A stretch of DNA of 64,000 bases from Betaproteobacteria bacterium. Lineage in GTDB: Bacteria; Pseudomonadota; Gammaproteobacteria; Burkholderiales; Usitatibacteraceae. The stretch is taken from NCBI GenBank assembly GCA_016709665.1, contig JADJMI010000026.1:248001-312000 (forward strand), given 5' to 3'. This document shows, in pieces, positions 18,475 to 33,967 of this stretch (position 1 is its first letter; the number at the start of each line of letters is the position of its first letter). The notes under the pieces were generated by a model that saw only the letters and a list, made by a program, of their open reading frames with translations, had not been told where the DNA came from and searched no databases. The position numbers were made by a program, and so were the translations under genes.

Positions 18475-20058
18475 ATGTCGCAGTTGATCGGTGTGCCACG
18501 GGAGACCTTTGCCGGCGAGAAGCGCGTCGCCACGGTTCCCGAGGTGGTGGAGAAGCTGGTGAAGCTCGGCTTCCGCGTCATGGTCGAGGCGGGGGCCGGC
18601 GACGCCGCGAACTTCGCGGATGACACCTACGTGGCCGCAGGTGCGCAGATCGCGCCCGACGCCGCCGCACTGTGGTCGACGGCGGATATTGTCTTCAAGG
18701 CGCGGCCGCCCAGCGCCGACGAGGTGGCCCTCATGCGCGAGGGCACCACCCTCGTGAGCTTCATCTGGCCGGCGCAGAACCCCGACCTGATGCAGAAACT
18801 GGCGGCCCGGAAAGTCACGGTGCTCGCGATCGACGCCCTGCCGCGCATGCTGAGCCGCGCGCAGAAGATGGACGCGCTCACCTCGATGGCCGGCATCAGC
18901 GGCTACCGCGCGGTGATCGAGGCGGCCAACGCCTTCGGTCGCTTCTTCAACGGCCAGATCACCGCCGCAGGCAAGGTGCCGCCGGCCAAGGTGTTCATCG
19001 CCGGCGCGGGCGTGGCCGGTCTCGCCGCCATCGGCACGGCGGCCAACCTGGGCGCCATCGTGCGCGCCAACGACACGCGGGCCGAGGTCGCCGACCAGGT
19101 GAAGTCGCTCGGTGGCGAATTCGTGAAGGTGGACTACGAGGAGGAAGGCTCCGGCGGCGGCGGTTACGCCAAGGTGATGAGCGAGGGCTTCCAGAAGGCC
19201 CAGCGCGAGATGTACGCCAAGCAGGCCGCGGAGGCCGACATCATCATCACCACCGCGCTCATTCCGGGCAAGCCCGCGCCCAAGCTGATCACCGCCGACA
19301 TGGTGCAGAGCATGAAGCCCGGCAGCGTGATCGTCGACATGGCGGGCGAGCAGGGCGGCAACTGCGAGCTCACCGTGCCGGGCGAGGCGGTGGTGCGCCA
19401 CGGCGTGACGATCGTCGGCTACACCGACCTGGTGAGCCGCCTGGCCAAGCAGTCCTCGACGCTTTACGCGACGAACCTCTTCCGCCTGGCCGAGGAACTG
19501 TGCAAGACCAAGGACGGCGTCATCAACGTCAACATGGAAGACGACGCCATCCGCGGCCTCACCGTCATCAAGGACGGCACGGTCACCTGGCCGGCGCCGC
19601 CGATCACGTTGCCGGCCCCACCGCCCAAGCCGGCAGCGGCGATGCCGGCGGCCAAGTCGGGCGGCCACGGACACGGCGGGGGCGGCGAGCCGATGTCGGC
19701 CGGGGCGCTCGCAGGCGTCTTCGGCGTCGGCGCGGCGCTCTTCCTGCTGGTAGGTCTCTACGCGCCCGCCGCGTTCCTCGGCCACTTCACGGTGTTCGTG
19801 CTGGCCTGCTTCGTGGGCTACATGGTGGTCTGGAACGTGACACCCTCGCTGCACACGCCGCTCATGAGTGTGACCAACGCCATCTCGAGCATCATCGCGA
19901 TCGGGGCGTTGGTCCAGATCGCGCCGCCGGCCACGGGCACGAGCCGGCCGGACGAGATCATCCGCTGGGTCGCCATCGTCGGCATCGCCCTCACCACCAT
20001 CAACATGTTCGGCGGCTTCGCGGTGACGCGGCGCATGCTCGCCATGTTCCGCAAGTAA
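18475..20058 (+). CDS. pntA: NAD(P) transhydrogenase alpha subunit
   Basis: 527 residues. Membrane proton-translocating transhydrogenase, moving hydride between NADH and NADP to supply NADPH. N-terminal alanine-dehydrogenase-like NAD domain (IGVPRETFAGEKRVATVPEVV, IAGAGVAGLAAIGTAANLGA Rossmann loop), a Pro/Gly/His-rich hinge (residues about 380-405) and four transmembrane helices at the C-terminus, as in E. coli-type PntA. Start placed at ATG 18475, behind a G7 run acting as a strong ribosome-binding site; an ATG at 18460 is in frame but would bury that site. Confidence 0.95.
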   Translation: MSQLIGVPRETFAGEKRVATVPEVVEKLVKLGFRVMVEAGAGDAANFADDTYVAAGAQIAPDAAALWSTADIVFKARPPSADEVALMREGTTLVSFIWPAQNPDLMQKLAARKVTVLAIDALPRMLSRAQKMDALTSMAGISGYRAVIEAANAFGRFFNGQITAAGKVPPAKVFIAGAGVAGLAAIGTAANLGAIVRANDTRAEVADQVKSLGGEFVKVDYEEEGSGGGGYAKVMSEGFQKAQREMYAKQAAEADIIITTALIPGKPAPKLITADMVQSMKPGSVIVDMAGEQGGNCELTVPGEAVVRHGVTIVGYTDLVSRLAKQSSTLYATNLFRLAEELCKTKDGVINVNMEDDAIRGLTVIKDGTVTWPAPPITLPAPPPKPAAAMPAAKSGGHGHGGGGEPMSAGALAGVFGVGAALFLLVGLYAPAAFLGHFTVFVLACFVGYMVVWNVTPSLHTPLMSVTNAISSIIAIGALVQIAPPATGTSRPDEIIRWVAIVGIALTTINMFGGFAVTRRMLAMFRK

Positions 20059-20073
20059 GCGAGACCCACGACC

Positions 20074-21481
20074 ATGACCACCAGCGTCGTCACCGTCGCC
20101 TACATCGGCGCCATCATCCTCTTCATCCTCAGCCTGGGCGGGCTCTCGAATCCCGAGACGTCCCGGCGAGGCAACCTCTACGGCATGATCGGCATGACCA
20201 TCGCCGTGGTGGCCACCATCCTCGGCCCGCGCGTCACGGCGGCCGGCATCCCGTACATCGTGGCCGCGATGGTCGTGGGCGGTGCGATCGGCCTCTACGC
20301 CGCGCGCACGGTGCAGATGACCCAGATGCCGGAGCTCGTCGCGCTGATGCACAGCCTGGTGGGCCTGGCGGCCTGCCTCGTGGGCTTCGCGAGCTACATC
20401 GACACCTCCATCGCCTTCACCGGCGCGGACAAGGTGATCCACGAGGTCGAGATCTACCTGGGCATCCTGATCGGCGCGGTGACCTTCTCCGGCTCGCTCG
20501 TGGCTTTCGGCAAGCTCTCGGGCAAGATCGGCGGCAAGCCGCTGCTGCTGCCCGGGCGTCACTGGCTCAACCTCATCGGCCTGCTTGTCGTCGTCTTTTT
20601 CTGTCGCGAGTTCATCCTGGCCAAGGACGTCGCCACGGGCATGACCCCGCTCGTCGTGATGACGGTGATCGCGCTGCTCTTCGGCATCCACATGGTGATG
20701 GCCATCGGCTGGGCGGACATGCCCGTCGTGGTTCCATGCTGAACAGCTACTCGGGCTGGGCGGCGGCGGCCACGGGCTTCATGCTCTCCAACGACCTGCT
20801 CATCGTCGTGGGGGCGCTGGTCGGCTCCTCGGGCGCGATCCTCTCCTACATCATGTGCCGCGCGATGAACCGCAACTTCATCAGCGTCATCGCGGGCGGT
20901 TTCGGGACGGGCGGCGGTGCGGTGGTCGCCAAGGCCGAGGGCGCGCCCGCGGGCGAGGTGACCCCGATCACGGCCGCGGAGACCGCGGAGCTCCTGCGCG
21001 AGGCCAGGAACGTCATCATCGTGCCCGGCTACGGCATGGCGGTCGCGCAGGCGCAGCACACGGTCTTCGAGATCACGCGCGTGCTGCGCGAAAAGGGCGT
21101 CAACGTGCGCTTCGGCATCCACCCGGTGGCCGGCCGCATGCCGGGCCACATGAACGTGCTCCTCGCAGAGGCCAAGGTGCCCTACGACATCGTGATGGAG
21201 ATGGACGAGATCAACGGGGACTTCCCGGAGACGGACGTCTCGATGGTCATCCGCGCCAACGACATCGTGAACCCCCGGCCCAGGAGGACCCCGGCAGCCC
21301 CATCGCCGGCATGCCGGTGCTCGAGGTCTGGAAGGCGAAGACTTCCATCGTCATGAAGCGATCGATGGCGTCGGGTTACGCCGGCGTCGACAATCCGCTC
21401 TTCTCCAAGGACAACAACCGCATGCTCTTCGGCGACGCGAAGAAGATGCTGGACGAGGTCCCGGCGGGGCTTCGGAAGTAG
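20074..21481 (+). pseudogene. pntB: NAD(P) transhydrogenase beta subunit, two frameshifts
   Basis: PntB sequence is complete but spread over three frames. Bases 20074-20731 give the first transmembrane bundle up to GWADMPVVV; one base is missing near 20732-20734, after which SMLNSYSGWAAAATGFML continues; a second base is missing near 21274-21279, after DIVNP, and the NADP domain finishes with QEDPGSPIAGMPVLEVWKAK...DEVPAGLRK at 21481. With both bases restored the product is about 469 residues, normal for PntB, and all key segments (GYGMAVAQAQH, GIHPVAGRMPGHMNVLLAEA) are conserved. Two independent lesions in an otherwise perfect gene favour consensus errors; if real, the transhydrogenase is dead. 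Confidence 0.9.
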
Positions 21482-22436
21482 TGCGCGCGGCGGTCGCATC
21501 ACTGGCGGGGCTGGCGCTGGCGCTGGCCCCGGAATCGCCGGCGCGCAGCTGCTCGGCGGCGATTTCACGCTTCCGGGCATCGGCGTCAAGAAGCGCGCCG
21601 ACGGCATCCTCACGCTGATGGGTTTCGCGCTCATCCCGGACGTCACCACCAGCTCGCTGTCGATCCGCCAGTCCGAGACGGACAACCCCAAGCTCGGCAT
21701 GACGGGCCTGGGCGGCGGCTTCACCTACGACCCGAAGGGCACGCCGCTCTTCCTCGAGGGCACGATCTCGGGCAGCCGCTACGACCCGAAGTTCGTCGCG
21801 TCGAACGGCACCGAGTCGCGCAGCCTGCCGGTCAAGTGGAACAGCGTGGCGGGCTCCGGCGGCGTGGGCTGGGACTTTCCCGTGGCCCCCGACTGGGTCG
21901 TGCGCCCGATCTTCAACTTCGCCCTGGGCCACATGGAGAGCGACGTGTCGCTCGGCAGCCGCTTCATCAACCAGAAGTTCGACAAGGAAATCGAGTTCCT
22001 GCAGAACGGGCGGCTCAATTCGTACGGCTACGGCGGTTCGCTCATGCTCGACTGGGAACGCGTGCGCCCGGACCACGAGATCGACCTGGAACTGCGCTAC
22101 ACGAACATCCGCATGAAGACCTTCGACACCTCGGAGGGCGTGGAAGGCAATTCGACGGCCCAGAGCTTCAACGCCTGGGCGCGGTGGCGCGCGCCCACCG
22201 GCCTCACCGCCCTGGACCGCCCCATCCGCTACGTGCTGGAGGCGGCCCATACCGTCTTCTACGGCGACATGCGCGGCGCGCTCGGCTTCAACAAGCTCAC
22301 CACCGCAGGCGCGGGCCTGGAACTCGACACCAGCCGCAACAAGCCCCTGTGGGTCACGCGCGTGCGTCTCGTCTATCGCCACCTCACCGGCGAGAACGTC
22401 TCGGGCAATTCCGTGGGGCTCGCGGCGAGCTTCTAG
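21481..22436 (+). pseudogene. Outer-membrane beta-barrel-like protein, frameshifted near its start
   Basis: A GTG at 21481, sharing its G with the pntB stop, starts a signal-like sequence (VRAAVASLAGLALALAP); near 21530 a base appears to be missing, and the remaining protein continues in the next frame as IAGAQLLGGDFTLPGIGVKKRADGILTLMGFALIPDV and runs to 22436. Total about 318 residues. Alternating polar/hydrophobic strands, many Gly and aromatic residues and a terminal Phe (VGLAASF) are typical of outer-membrane barrels. If the frameshift is ignored the first usable ATG is 21618. Family and substrate not recognised. Confidence 0.6.
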
Positions 22437-22451
22437 CCGCCGGCGCCGGCC

Positions 22452-23361
22452 TCAGCCGGGCTTCGTGCGCCACCACTCGCCCGCCAGCCGCTCCGCCAGG
22501 TATCCGGCGAGCGCGATCACCTTCGACGAGACGAGCTTGGGCGAGGGATACACCGCGTGGATCTCCTGCGCGGGCAGGCCGCACGATTCCAGCAGCGGCA
22601 CGATCTCGTCGCGGTCCAGGGCCTCGCGTGCCACGTAGCGCGGCAGGATGGCGATGCCCATGTCGGCGCGCGTCGCGGCGAGGACGGCCGACAGGTTGTT
22701 GGACCGGAACCGGCCGTGCACCGACACCTCGACGCGCTCGCCGCGCGCGTCCCCGTAGTGCCAGACGTCGTTGCCCTGCACGCTGCTGTAGACGAGGCAC
22801 TCGTGGTTCGCGAGGTCCGCCGGCTCGGCGGGCACCCCGGCCTGCGAGGTACCGGGGCGTCGCCACCGTGATCCACGGGTTCGTCCCCAGGTAGCGCGCC
22901 CCCAGCGTGGAATCGGCCAGCGGCCCCATGCGAACGGCGAGGTCGATTCCCTGTTCGACCAGGTTCACGTAGCGGTCCTCGACGGCCAGGTCGACGCGCA
23001 GGTCCGGGTGCTGGCGCATGAAGTCGAGCAGGATAGGCGTGAGCACGCGCCGGCCGAACGCGACGGACGTGCCCACCCGCAGCATCCCCGCCACCTGCGA
23101 CTGCAGCAGCTTCGGCAGGCTGTCCGCCTCCTCGATCTCGCGCTGGATGACCTTGCACTTCTCGTAGTAGAGCAGGCCGATCTGCGTGGGGCTCACCCCG
23201 CGCGTGTCGCGATTGAGCAGGCGCGCGCCCAGGCGCTTCTCGAGGGCCGCGACCGCCTTGGTGGCGGTGGGCTGGGTGATGCCGAGGTCGGCGGCGGCCT
23301 TGGAAAAGCTGCCGGCCTCCACGACGCGCAGGTAGATGCGGTTGGCGGCGATGCGGTCCAT
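22452..23361 (-). pseudogene. LysR-type regulator divergent from gcl, frameshifted
   Basis: N-terminal winged HTH is typical LysR (ANRIYLRVVEAGSFSKAAADLGITQPTATKAVAALEKRLGARLLNR), followed by the effector-binding domain (GMLRVGTSVAFGRRVLTPIL). Near 22840-22850 the frame changes: the first part ends in ATPRYLA, the second resumes with GVPAEPADLANHECLVYSS and ends WWRTKPG. One extra base would explain it; corrected length is about 302 residues, normal for the family. Divergent orientation to gcl with a palindrome between them suggests it regulates glyoxylate metabolism. Confidence 0.85.
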
Positions 23362-23383
23362 GGGCGGCATTCTGCACCGGGCC

Positions 23384-23398
23384 ATTCCAAACAGGAAT
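23384..23398. promoter_or_regulatory. LysR-type operator between lysR and gcl
   Basis: Perfect palindrome ATTCC-AAACA-GGAAT. It contains the T-N11-A core of LysR boxes (T at 23385, A at 23397) and sits 23 bases upstream of the regulator start and about 100 bases before gcl, the usual position for a shared divergent operator. A GATATA sequence follows at about 23402 as a possible -10 for gcl. Confidence 0.6.
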
Positions 23399-23497
23399 AG
23401 CAGATATAGGCCCCTTGGGATTCCCGGCCGGCGGCTCCCCCGCCACCATGCGAGCCATCCGGAATACCCACCCAACCGACGAGACGAGGAGAATTCC

Positions 23498-25288
<1,791 letters not shown>

Positions 25289-25301
25289 GGCGGGCGGCGG
25301 T

Positions 25302-27374
<2,073 letters not shown>

Positions 27375-27465
27375 GGCTGCCGCCTCGTGGGGCGGATGGA
27401 TGGCCTTCGCCCCTGGCGAGCGTGCCGCGATATCATGACGATCTTCCAAAACCCGGATCAGCGCG

Positions 27466-28860
27466 TTGCGACAAGTCAAAGGTCCCCTTCGGCCCGCCCC
27501 GGGAGAGAGCGATACCAACCAGGGCGGCCTTCGCGCCGCCTGGCAGGCCCGCTCGCTCGACGCACCGACGCGCTCGCTGCTCGATCGCGACCGCGCCGCG
27601 TTCCTCAGCCAGTCGGTCTCGACGCCCTGCCTCAACGCGATCGTGAAGGCCGAAGGCCTGTGGATCGAGGACACGGCCGGCCGGCGGTACATGGATTTCC
27701 ACGGCAACAACGTGCACCACGTGGGCTACGGCCATCCGCGCGTGGTCGCCGCCATCAAGGCGCAGCTGGACGCGTTGCCCTTCGCGCCGCGCCGCTACAC
27801 CTGCGAGCCTTCCGTGCGTCTCGCGGAGGAACTGGTCCGCCGCGCGCCGTTCGCCCGGGGCCAGGTGCTCTTCACGACGGGCGGTTCGGACGCCCTCGAG
27901 GTCGCGCTCAAGGTCGCGCGCGCCGCCACGGGCCGATTCAAGACGATTTCCTTCTGGGACGCCTTCCACGGCGCGGGCTTCGGCGCCGCCAGCGTGGGCG
28001 GCGAATCGCTCTTCCGTTCGGGACCCATCGGGCCGCTCCTGCCCGGCGCGGAGCACGTCGCACCCTTCGCCTGCTACGGCTGCGCCTACGGTTACCGCAC
28101 CGGTCCCGACGGCGCGCCGCCCCTCGCCACCTGCAAGCTCGCCTGCGCGCGCATGGTGCGCTACGTGCTGGAGCGCGAGCGCGACGTGGCCGCGGTGGTG
28201 GCCGAGCCGGCGCGCGCGGTTCCGTACGTGCCGCCGCCCGGCTTCTGGCAGGCGGTGCGGGAGGCCTGCGACGCCCATGGCGCGCTCCTCATCTTCGACG
28301 AGATCCCGACGGGCCTGGGCAAGACGGGGCGTTTCCTCGCCTGCGACCACGATGGCGTGGTGCCCGACATCGTGGTGATGGGCAAGGCGCTGGGAGGCGG
28401 CATCCTGCCGATCGCCGCGGCCGTGTGCCGCGAAGGGCTCGACGTCGCGGGCGATTTCGCCTTCGGCCACTACACGCACGAGAAGAACCCGGTCACCGCG
28501 GCGGCGGCGCTCGCGACGCTCGCGGTGATCGACGAGGAGGATCTCGTGGCCCACACCGCGCGCGTGGGCGCCGCCGCCCTCGAACGCATGGCCGGCTGGA
28601 AGGACCGCTTCGCCCTCGTGGGGGACGTGCGCGGCCGCGGGTTCCTGCTCGGCGCGGAGCTGGTGACGGACCGCGAGACGCGCGAACCGGCGAACGGGGC
28701 GGCCGAGCGGATCCTCTACCGTGCGCTCGACAAGGGCCTGTCCTTCAAGACGTCGATGGGCAACGTGCTCACGCTCACGCCGCCGCTCGTGACGACCGAG
28801 GCGCAGATGGACCGCGCGCTCACGATCCTCGAGGAATGCCTCGCCGAGGAATGCGCGTGA
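27466..28860 (+). CDS. Class-III PLP enzyme, PbfA-like phosphonate ammonia-lyase candidate
   Basis: 464 residues with the class-III aminotransferase fold: FTTGGSDALEVALK (phosphate loop), SFWDAFHGAGFG (ring stacking), LLIFDEIPTGLGKTGR (pyridine-N Asp) and VVMGKALGGGILP (PLP lysine). The segments HGNNVHHVGYGHP, FAPRRYTCEPSVRLAEEL and GHYTHEKNPVTAAAAL resemble sequences annotated as (R)-1-hydroxy-2-aminoethylphosphonate ammonia-lyase, from memory; no phosphonatase or phosphonate transporter is adjacent, so substrate is uncertain. Start is unclear: TTG at 27466 is the longest option and lacks a clear ribosome site; an ATG at 27435 is out of frame. Overlaps tadA by 10 bases. Confidence 0.7.
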   Translation: MRQVKGPLRPAPGESDTNQGGLRAAWQARSLDAPTRSLLDRDRAAFLSQSVSTPCLNAIVKAEGLWIEDTAGRRYMDFHGNNVHHVGYGHPRVVAAIKAQLDALPFAPRRYTCEPSVRLAEELVRRAPFARGQVLFTTGGSDALEVALKVARAATGRFKTISFWDAFHGAGFGAASVGGESLFRSGPIGPLLPGAEHVAPFACYGCAYGYRTGPDGAPPLATCKLACARMVRYVLERERDVAAVVAEPARAVPYVPPPGFWQAVREACDAHGALLIFDEIPTGLGKTGRFLACDHDGVVPDIVVMGKALGGGILPIAAAVCREGLDVAGDFAFGHYTHEKNPVTAAAALATLAVIDEEDLVAHTARVGAAALERMAGWKDRFALVGDVRGRGFLLGAELVTDRETREPANGAAERILYRALDKGLSFKTSMGNVLTLTPPLVTTEAQMDRALTILEECLAEECA

Positions 28861-29312
28861 GCGGATCCGGCGACGAGGCCTTCCTTCGGGAGGCCTTCGC
28901 CCTGGCGGAAGCGGCGGCGCGCGAAGGCGAGGTGCCCGTCGGCGCGGTCGTGGTGAAGGAGGGCAGGGTGATCGGGCGCGGCTCGAACCGACCCATCGGC
29001 ACCCACGATCCCACGGCCCACGCGGAGATCGTCGCGCTTCGCGAGGCGGCCGCCCGCCTGGGCAATTACCGGCTCACCGGGTGCGAGCTGTTCGTGACGC
29101 TCGAGCCGTGCGCGATGTGCGTGGGCGCGATGCTGCACGCGCGCCTCGCCCGCGTGGTCTTCGGGGCGAGCGACCCCAAGACGGGCGCCTGCGGCGGCGC
29201 GGTCGCGCTCTCGGGCGAGGCGAAGCTCAACCACCAGACGGTGTTCGAGGGCGGCGTTCTCGCCGGTCCCTGCGGGGACCTCCTCCGGCGGTTCTTCGCC
29301 GAGCGGCGTTAG
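28851..29312 (+). CDS. tadA: tRNA-specific adenosine deaminase
   Basis: 153 residues. Converts the wobble A34 of tRNA-Arg(ACG) to inosine. Zinc/catalytic motifs HAEIVALREAA (His, Glu) and PCAMCVGAMLHAR (two Cys) are intact, as is the C-terminal RRFFAERR. The ATG at 28851 lies inside the upstream gene; a GTG at 28857 overlapping that gene's stop is an alternative start. Confidence 0.95.
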   Translation: MRVSGSGDEAFLREAFALAEAAAREGEVPVGAVVVKEGRVIGRGSNRPIGTHDPTAHAEIVALREAAARLGNYRLTGCELFVTLEPCAMCVGAMLHARLARVVFGASDPKTGACGGAVALSGEAKLNHQTVFEGGVLAGPCGDLLRRFFAERR

Positions 29313-29359
29313 TCAATCCCCGCCCGGCGCGGGCGGCGGGAACCGGGCCCATCGCGGTG

Positions 29360-29365
29360 TAAAAT
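29360..29365 (+). promoter_or_regulatory. Candidate -10 element of dnaE
   Basis: TAAAAT about 30 bases before the dnaE ATG in the tadA-dnaE gap. A matching -35 is not visible at the right distance, so this is a weak call. Similar TAAAAT sequences stand just before ratA, the gene at 40638 and the gene at 56609. Confidence 0.35.
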
Positions 29366-29394
29366 CCGGGGGCTTCTCGCGAGAACCCTCCCGC

Positions 29395-32808
<3,414 letters not shown>

Positions 32809-32841
32809 GAAGGCGGCCGGCGGCGGGGAGCGCGGCGCCGG

Positions 32842-33129
32842 CTATTCGGTGGGAAGCTGCACGAAGCCCGGATCCGGCGGGAAGGGTTCGGGCGACACGT
32901 CGAGGTCATCGACGCTCGATCCGGGCGGCCCGACTTTCGCCCAGGCGACGATCGCCTCGACGGCCAGGACATTCCCGGCCACCACGGCTTCCACGCTTCC
33001 GTCGCGGCGATTGCGCACCCACCCGTTCACGCCCAGCCGCTTCGCTTCCTGGACCAGGGACCAGCGGTAGCCCACGCCCTGCACCCGGCCGCGCACGCGC
33101 AGCCGGCGTGCCGCGGTCCCCTCACTCAT
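32842..33129 (-). CDS. acyP: Acylphosphatase
   Basis: 95 residues. Hydrolyses acylphosphates. Substrate-binding loop VRGRVQGVGYRW with the conserved Arg, and catalytic Asn in VNGWVRNRRDGSVEAVVAG. Start overlaps the end of the upstream GGQ-domain gene by 8 bases, so the two are likely co-expressed. The C-terminus (SPEPFPPDPGFVQLPTE) is somewhat longer than usual. Confidence 0.92.
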   Translation of the reverse strand: MSEGTAARRLRVRGRVQGVGYRWSLVQEAKRLGVNGWVRNRRDGSVEAVVAGNVLAVEAIVAWAKVGPPGSSVDDLDVSPEPFPPDPGFVQLPTE

Positions 33130-33493
33130 CGCCCGACACCCGTCCGCGCCCGCGCTTGGTCTCGCCGCGCTGCTTCTTGCCGCCCAGGCGGCGCTCCTTC
33201 GAGCCGCGCGTGGGCTTCGTGGCCACCCGCTTGGGCGGCACGTAGTTGAGCCGCTCGAGCCGTTCGGCCAGCCGCTCGTAGGCGATCTCGCGGTTGCGGT
33301 GCTGGCTCGAGGAATCCTGCGCGATCACCACCACGCCCGAGGGCGGATGCACGAGGCGCAGGGCCGACTCCGTCTTGTTGACGTGCTGGCCGCCGGGCCC
33401 GCTCGCGCGGAAGACCTCCACTTCCACCTCGCGTTCGAGCGCTTCGCGCGAAGTGGAATAGGGAGGCGGGGAAAGGGGTTTGCGCCGCGTCAT
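33122..33493 (-). CDS. GGQ-domain ribosome-rescue/release-factor-like protein
   Basis: 123 residues, a stand-alone RF1-type catalytic domain. The GGQ motif is in FRASGPGGQHVNKTESALRL, followed by the SSQHRNREIAYERL helix and a long basic tail (KRVATKPTRGSKERRLGGKKQRGETKRGRGRV) like the mRNA-channel tail of ArfB/YaeJ. There is no codon-recognition domain. Likely hydrolyses peptidyl-tRNA on stalled ribosomes; ArfB or a related paralogue cannot be separated by eye. Together with smpB the window encodes two ribosome-rescue routes. Confidence 0.8.
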   Translation of the reverse strand: MTRRKPLSPPPYSTSREALEREVEVEVFRASGPGGQHVNKTESALRLVHPPSGVVVIAQDSSSQHRNREIAYERLAERLERLNYVPPKRVATKPTRGSKERRLGGKKQRGETKRGRGRVSGDE

Positions 33494-33638
33494 GAAAATA
33501 TTCTGAAGGGTTACGGGTGAAATGTCGCGCTGTGGCGTGCGTCACAGCCGGCACGGGGGCGGTCGATCACGATGGGCTCACCTCACGAGACGCGGTCGGG
33601 CGGCCGGGTCGGAGACGAACAGGGAAGGGGACCGGAAC

Positions 33639-33896
33639 ATGAACACGAAGATCACGGTGTCGATGGTGGCGGCGGCGGTGGTGGCGGTTTCGATGGCTTT
33701 CGTGCCGGCAAGCGCCGATACGCGAGGCGTCGAGGTGGCGGCGCCGGGGCTGCCGGTGGCGGTGGTCGCCGCCGAGACCCCCCAGGAAGCCGTCTACGAC
33801 ATGACCTACGGTGCGGTCCGGCCGGCCCTGGTGGCGCAGTCCGAAGCCGACGAATTCCAGCAGCAAGACGAGACGGTCGACCTCTCGATGGGTTGA
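33639..33896 (+). CDS. Small exported protein of unknown function
   Basis: 85 residues. Signal peptide (VSMVAAAVVAVSMAFVPASA, cleavage before DTRG), then a short mature part with a Val/Ala-rich strand, YDMTYGAVRPALVAQ and an acidic Gln-rich end (EADEFQQQDETVDLSMG). A purine-rich ribosome site (AGGGAAGGGG) precedes the ATG at 33639, and an intrinsic terminator follows, so it is a single-gene transcript. No recognised domain. Confidence 0.6.
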   Translation: MNTKITVSMVAAAVVAVSMAFVPASADTRGVEVAAPGLPVAVVAAETPQEAVYDMTYGAVRPALVAQSEADEFQQQDETVDLSMG

Positions 33897-33929
33897 GCGC
33901 TCCCCGCAAGGCGCGCGATGGAAGGCGAG

Positions 33930-33958
33930 GGGCCTGCCGGGCGACCGGCGGGCCCTTT
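33930..33958 (+). terminator. Intrinsic terminator after the small exported protein
   Basis: An 11-base GC-rich stem with one G-T pair (33930-33940 with 33945-33955), GCGA loop, then TTT. It ends the 33639 transcript; the convergent metG stop is just 10 bases beyond. Confidence 0.7.
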
Positions 33959-33967
33959 CCATTCGCG

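Noticed and set aside
32809..32841. GC-rich inverted bases between dnaE and acyP as a terminator
   Set aside because: No clear stem of useful length and no T run on either strand.
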